Shown here one piece after another: positions 42,310-48,778 of a DNA stretch of 48,778 nt. Position 1 is the first letter of the stretch, and every line of letters begins with the position of its first letter. The notes under the pieces were generated by a model. The model was given only the letters and a program-made list of their open reading frames with translations. It made no database searches and was not told where the DNA came from. The translations under genes and the position numbers were made by a program. The DNA comes from CAYRPN01 sp964426135 (GTDB lineage: Bacteria > Planctomycetota > Phycisphaerae > Phycisphaerales > Phycisphaeraceae), in assembly GCA_964426135.1 (NCBI GenBank), contig CAYRPN010000035.1, positions 1 to 48,778 on the forward strand, in the 5' to 3' direction.

Positions 42310-43715
42310 AGTCCCTCCCCGAGCACCAGCGCGGCGAGGCGCTGCGGCCGGCTCACTTCGATCTGATGCGGCACTTCCTGCCCCGTCGTCAGATAGCTCA
42401 GTCGCTTGTTCACCTTCCGCGCCACGTTGAGAATCACGCCGAAGGTCACCGCTTCATCGAGCTTGGTGAAAATGATGCGGTCCACGCGAATCTGCGAGAA
42501 ACGATCCACCGCATCCAGCAGCGCCGTCTGCGTGCACGTCGACGACAGCACCAGATGCACCTCGTGCGGGCTGGCGGCATCCACGAACTGGCGAAGCTGC
42601 TCGAGGCGCGGATCGTCGCGCTGGCTGCGGCCGGCGGTGTCGATCAGCACGACGTCGCAGTGCGCCAGCTTGGCGTGCGCCTCGCGCATCTCCTGCGGGC
42701 TGCTGATGACGTGCAGCGGCACGCCGATGATGTTGGCATAAGTGCGAAGCTGATCCACCGCGGCGATGCGGTAAGTATCGATGGTGATCAGGCCGACCTT
42801 TTTCTTCTCGCGCAGCTTGAAGTTGGCGGCGAGCTTGGCGATCGTCGTCGTCTTGCCCACCCCGGTGGGACCGATCAACGCAATCGTGCGCGGCCGACCG
42901 TCCGACCGCGCCGCCTGGATCGTTTCGCTGTCATCCACGGGAACGAGCTTGGTCAGCGCCTCGGTCATCGACTGGCGCAGCTTGCCCTCATCCTCGTGTT
43001 CCGCCAGAGGCAGCGAGGCTTTCACCTCCTGAATCACTTCCTCCGCCAGTTCCTCCGTCACTTCCTGCTGCAGCAGCGTCAGGTACTGGTCGAACAGCTT
43101 GTCGGGCAGTTCGCCGGCGGCTCCGCGGCCCTTGCCCTTGCCGCCCTGCTCGCGCTGCTGCCGCGACATCTTCGCCACCATGCGCTTCACCACGCGCAGC
43201 TCGTCGGCGAGCATGTCGTTCATCGGTGAACGCACCGCGACCGCCGGCACGGGAGCTTGAAGTTCCCGTGCCTCGAGCGCCCTGTGTGCCGGCACGGGAG
43301 CTTCAAGTTCCCGTGCCACGAGCGCCCTGTGTGCCGGCACGGGAGTTTCAAGCTCCCGTGCCCCACGCGACTGCTGCATTTCAGCCTGCATTTCAGCCTG
43401 GGCCGCGCGATAGGTCCGACGGATCAACTCACCCGCCGACACGCCTGGCGACGGCTCCTGCTCGCGCGCAGGTACAGCGCGCCTGGCGCCGGCCGCCTCG
43501 GCGCCGCCGGCGTCGGGACGGCGCGGCTTGCGGGCCTGCGCCACTTCCGTGCCTCGCGCAGCCGTGATCTCCACGTAGGTGCGGGCGCCCAGGCCCAGGA
43601 ACCCGCCGCGCTTGAAGCTGCGCGTGTGCAGGATCGCCGCATCGGCGCCGAACGCCTGCTTCACCTGTGCCAGCGCCAGCGGCATGGACTCAGCGACAAA
43701 CGTTTTCAGATTCAA
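42306..43715 (-). CDS. flhF: Flagellar GTPase FlhF (SRP family), with repeat-encoded linker
   Basis: FlhF places flagella at the membrane. The 469-residue protein has the basic B domain (FVAESMPLALAQVKQAFGADA), a long variable linker (about 60-175), an N domain, and the SRP G domain: GPTGVGKTTTIAKL, VGLITIDTYRIAAVDQLRTYA, DVVLIDTAGRS, FTKLDEAVTFG. The linker contains three 15-residue repeats (ARELEAPVPAHRAL type) encoded by hairpin DNA at 43246-43362. The start is a TTG at 43715 with AAGGGG 7 bases upstream; no ATG fits as well. Confidence 0.93.
   Translation of the reverse strand: MNLKTFVAESMPLALAQVKQAFGADAAILHTRSFKRGGFLGLGARTYVEITAARGTEVAQARKPRRPDAGGAEAAGARRAVPAREQEPSPGVSAGELIRRTYRAAQAEMQAEMQQSRGARELETPVPAHRALVARELEAPVPAHRALEARELQAPVPAVAVRSPMNDMLADELRVVKRMVAKMSRQQREQGGKGKGRGAAGELPDKLFDQYLTLLQQEVTEELAEEVIQEVKASLPLAEHEDEGKLRQSMTEALTKLVPVDDSETIQAARSDGRPRTIALIGPTGVGKTTTIAKLAANFKLREKKKVGLITIDTYRIAAVDQLRTYANIIGVPLHVISSPQEMREAHAKLAHCDVVLIDTAGRSQRDDPRLEQLRQFVDAASPHEVHLVLSSTCTQTALLDAVDRFSQIRVDRIIFTKLDEAVTFGVILNVARKVNKRLSYLTTGQEVPHQIEVSRPQRLAALVLGEGL
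43246..43362. repeat. Three 45-bp tandem hairpins inside flhF
   Basis: A 27-nt hairpin with GGCACGGGA and TCCCGTGCC arms occurs at 43246-43272, 43291-43317 and 43336-43362, exactly 45 bases apart. The linkers share AGCGCCCTGTGT. Because 45 is divisible by three, the flhF frame stays open. Confidence 0.9.
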
Positions 43716-43756
43716 TCAGGAACCCCTTTCCGAAAAGTCGATTGCTCGACGACCCA

Positions 43757-43975
43757 TGTAGGGTGGGCATGGCCCACCACGTTCAACCTGCCAAGGCCGA
43801 ATGACCAATGACGAATGTCGAATGAATGACAAAGCACCAATGACCAATGACGAATGACGGAATCGCAGTCGTTGGACCTTTCCGTCATTTGGCATTTGAG
43901 ATTTGAGCATTCGTCATTCATTCGACATTCCGTCATTCGGCATTCGGCATTCGACATTCGACATTCGTCATTCTC
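43757..43975. repeat. GGTGGGC hairpin and GAATGAC-type array between flhF and flhA
   Basis: A hairpin built on GGTGGGCATGGCCCACC sits at about 43757-43776. After that, degenerate units (GAATGAC, CAATGAC, then on the other side CATTCGT and CATTCGG) fill the gap to the flhA stop. Units before 43870 and after 43900 are mutually inverted. Confidence 0.7.
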
Positions 43976-43976
43976 T

Positions 43977-46148
43977 TCACGCCGCCGCCGCCATCGGCTC
44001 CAGTTGCACCAGCCCCGTCGACTCCACGTCCACGCCCTTGCTCACTTCGTTGTAGCCCAGCACAGCCGCGTTGGGCATGTGCGGCTCCAGCAACCGGCGA
44101 ATCTGCCCGCGCACCTGGGGCGACGCCAGCACCACCGGCTGGTGCCCGCCCTGGATCAGCGTCTGCAATTCGCGCAGCATGGCCGTGACGATCCGGTTCG
44201 CCACCGCCGGCGGCATCGACATCGTCGTGCCCTCGGCACTGCGGTCGATGTACGAACTGATCTGGTCCTCCAACGCCGGATCGAGGCTCACGCAGAACAG
44301 CCGCGGCGCCGTCCGCGTCGAGTCCAGATCGTTGTCCTTGCGCACCATCTCGACGTACTGGTTGCAGATCGTCCGACGCAGCGTGTTGCGCACGTACTCC
44401 GTGAGGATCTCCATGTCGCGCGTCCGGCTGATCCAGTCGCCCAGCGTCTCGACGATCGATTCCATGTCGCGGATCGGCACCCGCTCGCGCAGCAGATTCT
44501 GAAGCACTTTCTGCAACTCGCCGGGCTTGACCGGCGGCTTCTCTCCGCCGAGCACTTCATCGACCAGCTTGGGCGATTTCTGCTTCAGCTGCGCGATGAG
44601 GTTGGCGGTTTCGTCGCGCGTCAACAGTTCGTGAGCGTGGTTCTTCACCACCTCGGTGATGTGCGTGGCGAGCACGCTGGTGGCGTCGACGACGGTGTAG
44701 TTGAGCGACTCGGCTCGCTCCTTCTGGCCCGCTTCGATCCAGACCGCCTCCAGCCCGAACGCCGGCTCGCGCGTGCGGATGCCCGCCAGCTTCGCGCCGT
44801 CGCCGACCAGCCCGCTGTCCATCGCCATGAACTGCCCCGGATAAATCTGCCCCGACGCCACCGTGTTCCCGCGAATCTTCACGTGATAATCGTTGGGCTG
44901 AAGCTGCATGTTGTCCCGGATGCGCAGCGGCGGCATCACCAGTCCCAACTCGCCCGCAAGTTGCCGACGGATCATCGTGACGCGATCGAGCAGGTTGCCG
45001 CCCTGCGACGCATCCACGAGCCGCACCAGCGCGTAGCCCACTTCCAGTTCCAGCGTGTCCACGCCGAGCATCTGCTCCACCGACGGCGGCGGGGGCTCCG
45101 CCTTTTTCGCGGCGGCCTTTGCTTCGATGGCGACCTTCGCCGCGTCGCCCTTGCGCACCGTCCACGCCAGCCCGCCGACCATGCCCGCCAGCGCGAGCAG
45201 CGGCAGCGCGGGCAGGCCGGTGAACGACATCGCGCCCAGGAATCCCGCCGTGATCGCCAGCGCCTGCCACTTGCTCGATAGCTGCGAGGTGAGTTCCGTG
45301 CCCAGGTCCTGCCGGCTGCTGGATCGCGTCACGATCAGGCCCGCGCCGATCGAGATCACGAACGCGGGCAACTGCGAAACCAGGCCGTCGCCGATGGTGA
45401 GCTTGGTGAACACCTCCAGCGATTCCACCATCGTCCAGCCCTTCTCGAACACGCCCACGGCAAACCCGCCGACGATGTTCACGAGCGTGATGATGATGCC
45501 CGCCACGGCATCGCCGCGCACGAACTTGGCGGCACCGTCCATGGCGCCGTAGAAATCCGCCTCCTGCGACACGCGGTCGCGGCGACGCCGCGCCTCGGTT
45601 TCATTGATCAGGCCAGCGTTCAGGTCGGCGTCGATCGCCATCTGCTTGCCGGGCATCGCGTCCAACGTGAATCGCGCGGCAACTTCCGAGATGCGCGTGG
45701 CGCCCTTGGTGATCACCACGAACTGCACCACGATCAAAATGATGAACAGGATCAGCCCGACCACCAGCGAATCGCCGGCGACGAACTTGGAGAACGACTC
45801 GATCACCTTGCCGGCGACGGCAGTGGCCTCGGCGGCGGTGGCGGCGTCGGCGGAGAGGATCAGGCGGGTGGTGGCGATGTTCAAGACCAGGCGGAACAGC
45901 GTCGTGGCGAGAAGCACCGACGGAAACACCGAGAAATCCAGCGGGGATTCGACAAAAATCGTGGTCAGCAGAATGATCGCGGCAATCGCCAGGTTCGCCG
46001 CGAGCAGAATATCCATCATCACCGGCGGCAACGGCACCACGACCACCGCCAAGAGCGCGACGAACGCGATGGGCGCGATCAGCGGCTGCATCAGCTTCAG
46101 CCGCTGCAGCCGGGTGGGGATCGCGAGTTTGGGGGTGGGGGAAGGCAT
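43977..46148 (-). CDS. flhA: Flagellar export apparatus protein FlhA
   Basis: FlhA is the nonameric export-gate subunit of the flagellar type III secretion system. The 723-residue protein has eight hydrophobic segments in its first 330 residues, with the FHIPEP region (ESPLDFSVFPSVLLATTLFRLVLN), ATRISEVAARFTLDAMPGKQMAIDADLN and GDAVAGIIITLVNIVGG. A cytoplasmic domain follows (HITEVVKNHAHELLTRDE, RRTICNQYVEMV, VLASPQVRGQIRRLLE). It is slightly longer than usual because of an Ala/Pro linker (about 340-365). Its start is 9 bases from the inverted heptad arm of the cassette upstream. Confidence 0.96.
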   Translation of the reverse strand: MPSPTPKLAIPTRLQRLKLMQPLIAPIAFVALLAVVVVPLPPVMMDILLAANLAIAAIILLTTIFVESPLDFSVFPSVLLATTLFRLVLNIATTRLILSADAATAAEATAVAGKVIESFSKFVAGDSLVVGLILFIILIVVQFVVITKGATRISEVAARFTLDAMPGKQMAIDADLNAGLINETEARRRRDRVSQEADFYGAMDGAAKFVRGDAVAGIIITLVNIVGGFAVGVFEKGWTMVESLEVFTKLTIGDGLVSQLPAFVISIGAGLIVTRSSSRQDLGTELTSQLSSKWQALAITAGFLGAMSFTGLPALPLLALAGMVGGLAWTVRKGDAAKVAIEAKAAAKKAEPPPPSVEQMLGVDTLELEVGYALVRLVDASQGGNLLDRVTMIRRQLAGELGLVMPPLRIRDNMQLQPNDYHVKIRGNTVASGQIYPGQFMAMDSGLVGDGAKLAGIRTREPAFGLEAVWIEAGQKERAESLNYTVVDATSVLATHITEVVKNHAHELLTRDETANLIAQLKQKSPKLVDEVLGGEKPPVKPGELQKVLQNLLRERVPIRDMESIVETLGDWISRTRDMEILTEYVRNTLRRTICNQYVEMVRKDNDLDSTRTAPRLFCVSLDPALEDQISSYIDRSAEGTTMSMPPAVANRIVTAMLRELQTLIQGGHQPVVLASPQVRGQIRRLLEPHMPNAAVLGYNEVSKGVDVESTGLVQLEPMAAAA

Positions 46149-46156
46149 GGGGAGCG

Positions 46157-46200
46157 AAGAGCCGAGAGCGGTTAGCCGTTAGCCGTTAGCCGTTAGCTTC
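46157..46200. repeat. Inverted arm of heptad TTAGCCG, left side of the four-helix cassette
   Basis: Four TTAGCCG-type heptads end at 46200. The last 27 bases (46174-46200) are the exact reverse complement of 46601-46627. The stop codon of the four-helix gene lies inside. Confidence 0.9.
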
Positions 46201-46558
46201 GGAGTTTCTCAACGTACGCGGTCATCATTCGCCGGACTTCGACGATCTGACGTTCGATTGCGTCGGCGGTTTCCGCGGAGAGCATTTTCAGATCGCGGGC
46301 CAACAGTGCGTAGTACTGCAATTCACTGGCTGACCCTTGCGCGATATCCATGAACCGCGCCAATTCGATCGCACCGCCGCGACCACAACCTTCAGCGAGA
46401 TTGGCTGGAACAGAGACGGCTGCCCGGCGTGTCTGCGAAGTCAATCCGAACATCTCAGTACGCGGGAAGGCCTTCGTTTGCAGATAGACGTTCAGAACCA
46501 TTTCATGAGCCTTGTGCCAGACTTGAAGCTTCTTGAAATCTCGCGTCGTGTGATCCAT
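46193..46558 (-). CDS. Four-helix-bundle protein (23S rRNA intervening-sequence / S23 type)
   Basis: The 121-residue protein has the family motifs FKKLQVWHKAHEMVL, FPRTEMFGLTSQTRRAAVSVPANLAEG, and GSASELQYYALLARDL. It would fold as an S23-like four-helix bundle. The family is known inside 23S rRNA intervening sequences and free-standing in many genomes, with an unsettled function. The SD AGGAGG (5 bases before the ATG) is stronger than those of the neighbouring flagellar genes. It is flanked by inverted heptad arms and lies between flhB and flhA, where it has no known place, so insertion is likely. Confidence 0.88.
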   Translation of the reverse strand: MDHTTRDFKKLQVWHKAHEMVLNVYLQTKAFPRTEMFGLTSQTRRAAVSVPANLAEGCGRGGAIELARFMDIAQGSASELQYYALLARDLKMLSAETADAIERQIVEVRRMMTAYVEKLRS

Positions 46559-46600
46559 GTTGCCTCCTGGATGTACATCCGAACTTGCCCGTCTGATTCT

Positions 46601-46636
46601 GAAGCTAACGGCTAACGGCTAACGGCTTTCGGCTCC
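46601..46636. repeat. Inverted arm of heptad CGGCTAA, right side of the four-helix cassette
   Basis: GAAGCTAACGGCTAACGG and the following heptads mirror 46174-46200. Outside it, GGCTTTCGGCTCC mirrors GAGCCGAGAGC on the other side with small changes. It ends 4 bases before the flhB stop codon. Confidence 0.9.
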
Positions 46637-46640
46637 TCCC

Positions 46641-47711
46641 TCACGCAATTTTTCTTCCGCTGAGGCGATACACGTACGCAAGGATCTCCGCGACGGCCGA
46701 GTAAAACTGCGGCGGTACTTCCTGACCCGGCTCGACCTCCGCATAAAGCGCCCGCGCCAGGTCCTTGCGCTCCACCAGTGGAACGCCGTGGATCATCGCC
46801 AGTTGCCTGATGCGCATCGCCATGAAGTCGGCTCCCTTGGCGAGCACTTTGGGCGCCTTCATCGTTTTGCCGTCGTACTTCAGCGCGATGGCGAAGTGCG
46901 TCGGATTGGTGACGATGACGTCCGCCTTGGGCACCATCTGGTTCACGCGCTGCATCGCCAGTTGCCTTGCCACTCGGGCGCGGCGTTGCTTGACCAGCGG
47001 GTCGCCGTCCATGCGCTTCATTTCTTCCTTGATGTCCTGCTTGCTCATGCGCAGGTCCTTTTCGTGCTGCCAGCGCTGGAAGCCGTAGTCGAGCACGGCA
47101 AGGGTGAGCAGGAACACCGCCAGCTTCAGCGCCAGCGCGTACACCAGCGAGCAGGCGGCGACGAAAAGCTGCGCGGTTTCGAGCTGCGCGAGCAGCAGAA
47201 TCTGCGGCAGATCATCGACCACCATCCACCCCGCGACGGCTGCGAGGATGCCGAGCTTGGCCAGGCTCATCATCAGCCGCATGCCCGCGCGGAAATCGAA
47301 CAGGCGGGCGAATCCGGAGAGCGGGTTGATGCGCGACAGGTTGGGTGACAGGGGCTTGCTGGTGAGCACGAAACCCACTTGTCCCACGGAAGCCACGAGC
47401 ACGACGGCGGTGATGGAAAGAATCAAAGGCGCGGCGCCGGCGACGGCGAGGCGCAGCAGGTAGGCGAAGCTGCTGGTGATATCGTCAGGCCGCGTGGGGT
47501 TGTCCGCCATGCCGGCGGTGAGCATGGTTTCGACGGTCAGCCGCATGCTGGTGAGCATCTGCAGGCCGAAGTGGTGAAGCAGAACGACGGCTGCCAACAG
47601 CGACAGCGACGCGGTGAGATCCGCGCTGCGGGCGACCTGTCCCTCTTCTCGCGCTTCCTGCTTGCGCCGAGGGGTCGCGGCTTCTGTTTTTTCTGAGTCG
47701 TCTTCGGCCAT
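46641..47711 (-). CDS. flhB: Flagellar export apparatus switch protein FlhB
   Basis: FlhB controls the change from rod/hook to filament export. The 356-residue protein has a charged N-terminus (DDSEKTEAATPRRKQEAREEGQVARS), four hydrophobic segments (about 30-215), and a cytoplasmic tail with VTNPTHFAIALKYD containing the NPTH autocleavage site (about 268-271). PKVLAKGADFMAMRIRQLA and PLVERKDLARALYAEVEPGQEVP follow. All hallmark motifs are kept. It follows fliR on the same strand with a 170-bp gap that includes a hairpin. Confidence 0.96.
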   Translation of the reverse strand: MAEDDSEKTEAATPRRKQEAREEGQVARSADLTASLSLLAAVVLLHHFGLQMLTSMRLTVETMLTAGMADNPTRPDDITSSFAYLLRLAVAGAAPLILSITAVVLVASVGQVGFVLTSKPLSPNLSRINPLSGFARLFDFRAGMRLMMSLAKLGILAAVAGWMVVDDLPQILLLAQLETAQLFVAACSLVYALALKLAVFLLTLAVLDYGFQRWQHEKDLRMSKQDIKEEMKRMDGDPLVKQRRARVARQLAMQRVNQMVPKADVIVTNPTHFAIALKYDGKTMKAPKVLAKGADFMAMRIRQLAMIHGVPLVERKDLARALYAEVEPGQEVPPQFYSAVAEILAYVYRLSGRKIA

Positions 47712-47831
47712 GGGAAACTTCGGGCGGGATGCACAGGTTGTCTGATCGTCGTTCAGCCGGGGAGCCGAGGTCCGCCGACGCTCCGCGCGGCTCGAGGTCC
47801 GGTGCTTGCGTTCGCCAGCGCGGGCCGCCGC

Positions 47832-47855
47832 CGAGCCTTTGGCCCGCGGCTAAAC
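47832..47855 (-). repeat. GTTTAGC hairpin between fliR and flhB
   Basis: A minus-strand GTTTAGC (47849-47855) adjoins an imperfect stem (GGGCC-AAA-GGCTC with one G-U pair). Confidence 0.65.
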
Positions 47856-47884
47856 GGGGAAGCCGCGGCCGTGGCGCTTCTCGT

Positions 47885-48691
47885 TCATCCTGAAAAAAAA
47901 CTGACGATCTGCCGCAGCGATTGCCTCATGTTTTCGGCACATACCGTCATGATGGTGGCGACGGAGACGACCATCAGCGCGCCGCCCGCCAGCAGGCGCA
48001 GCGGAAAGCCGATGCTCAGCACGTTGAACTGCGGCAGCGTTCGGGCGATGAACCCCATCGCGACGGATTCGAGGAACACAAGGCACAGCAGCGGCGCACT
48101 GATGCGCAGGCCGATGTCGAACATCGACGCGAGCAGGCCGAGGATGAGATTGATCACGGGGCCGTCGATCTTGAACCCGCCGAGCGGCACGGTGTCGAAA
48201 CTGCCGACGAGAGCAGCGAGCATCATGCGATGACCATCGACAATGAGGAACGCCATCATGGCGATGATGAAGTAGAACTCACTGATGACGCCGCCCTGCT
48301 CGTCGAGTTCGGGGTTGAACAGGCCGCCGAGTCCGATGCCCATCTGCTGGTCGGCGACGTTGCCTGCGACCTGCAGTCCCATGACGGGCAGGCTTGAGCC
48401 GTAGCCGATGACGGTGCCGACCATCAGTTCCATCGCGACCTGCCATCCGACGAGCCAGAGCGAAACGCCGCCGGAGAGAATCGGCGCGATCATGGCAGCG
48501 GAGGGTCGATCCGGGTTGAGCAACATCGGATACAGGCAGAAGCTCATCGATGCCGCGAACAGAATCTTGATCCTCCCGGGAATCGCCTTGCTGCCGAGCA
48601 CGGGCGCAATGACAAAGATGCCGGTGAGGCGGAAGAGCACCATCAACCAGGCGATCAAGTGCGGCAGGAATGACTCGAGCAGGACGGGCAT
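47885..48691 (-). CDS. fliR: Flagellar biosynthetic protein FliR
   Basis: FliR is part of the FliPQR export channel. The 268-residue protein has about six hydrophobic segments, with RLTGIFVIAPVLGSKAIPGRIKI at the N-terminus, ELMVGTVIGYGSSLPVMGLQVAG, GGVISEFYFIIAMMAFLIVDGH and SAPLLCLVFLESVAMGFIARTLPQFNVLSIGFP. The size is normal. It would be the first gene of the cluster on this strand here; fliP/fliQ may lie just outside the window. No clear SD; the upstream side is a telomere-like heptad array. Confidence 0.94.
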   Translation of the reverse strand: MPVLLESFLPHLIAWLMVLFRLTGIFVIAPVLGSKAIPGRIKILFAASMSFCLYPMLLNPDRPSAAMIAPILSGGVSLWLVGWQVAMELMVGTVIGYGSSLPVMGLQVAGNVADQQMGIGLGGLFNPELDEQGGVISEFYFIIAMMAFLIVDGHRMMLAALVGSFDTVPLGGFKIDGPVINLILGLLASMFDIGLRISAPLLCLVFLESVAMGFIARTLPQFNVLSIGFPLRLLAGGALMVVSVATIMTVCAENMRQSLRQIVSFFSG

Positions 48692-48778
48692 GGGGAAGGG
48701 GGAAGGGGTTAGGGGTTAGGGTGTAGGGTTTAGGGTGTAGGGTGTAGGGTGTAGGGTGTAGGGTGTAGGGTTTAGGGT
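48692..48778. repeat. GGGTGTA/GGGTTTA/GGGTTAG heptad array
   Basis: About eleven heptads with GGG at each 7-base step run from the fliR start codon to the end of the window and probably beyond. They resemble telomere repeats and would form G-quadruplexes on the plus strand. Confidence 0.85.

Noticed and set aside
48692..48778. A true telomere or chromosome end
   Set aside because: GGGTGTA/GGGTTTA heptads look telomeric, but similar 7-base arrays of other sequence occur in many internal gaps. The array starts directly at an operon gene, and the window end is an arbitrary cut.

Overview
The window reads like a high-GC planctomycete chromosome, most likely from a flagellated Phycisphaerae-type lineage. 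The taxonomic pointers are a planctomycete-type PSCyt/PSD cytochrome protein (DUF1587/1592/1588/1585) with its DUF1552 Tat partner, a formylglycine sulfatase with a HEAT-like tail, two Uma2 nucleases, a planctomycete-type coiled-coil protein, and genes scattered among many hairpin repeats. No rRNA, tRNA or CRISPR array was seen. The assignment is inferred from gene families only.

Layout. 0-7.4 kb: PGPGW membrane protein, an orphan pseudopilin, a small secreted protein, the PSCyt/DUF1552 pair split by a Uma2 gene, and a DUF4258/DUF2283 pair in which the DUF4258 gene is frameshifted. 7.7-20 kb: ruvA, lipoproteins, an ABC-2 permease, a tRNA-dihydrouridine synthase carrying a repeat inside its reading frame, a metallophosphoesterase, glmS, a second Uma2 and an M42 aminopeptidase. 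19.7-22.9 kb: the three-gene proton-translocating transhydrogenase. 22.96-24.26 kb: an ISAzo13-type insertion sequence. 24.3-29.9 kb: cardiolipin synthase, alkyltransferase, thermonuclease, a secreted propeller protein and an FtsW/RodA protein. 30-32.5 kb: a two-gene ATPase/TOPRIM module, lower in GC, directly behind clpP. 32.8-38.9 kb: a small coiled-coil protein, a CYTH protein, a DUF2617-like protein, KDPG aldolase, a REP-associated tyrosine transposase (RAYT) flanked by direct repeats, and the sulfatase. 40-48.7 kb: a minus-strand flagellar cluster (fliR, flhB, a four-helix-bundle gene, flhA, flhF, flhG, a small membrane gene, fliA).

The most distinctive feature is the intergenic DNA. It holds (i) at least sixteen short hairpins next to a conserved (G/A)TT(T)AGC anchor, a REP-like family whose probable transposase lies at 36.2 kb; (ii) a 100-bp palindromic-end MITE-like element; (iii) GTAGGGTGCGTC and CCCTCTCCCTCC hairpin families; and (iv) a dozen degenerate arrays with 7-9 nt periods but unrelated sequences, several of them G-quadruplex-like (GGGN4). 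Some repeats have been taken into genes. They supply stop codons for dus, the phosphoesterase, pntAB and the four-helix-bundle gene, and they encode protein segments in Dus and FlhF.

The best candidates for something new are the ATPase/TOPRIM pair behind clpP, the RAYT with its repeat family, and the four-helix-bundle cassette bounded by inverted heptad repeats inside the flagellar operon.
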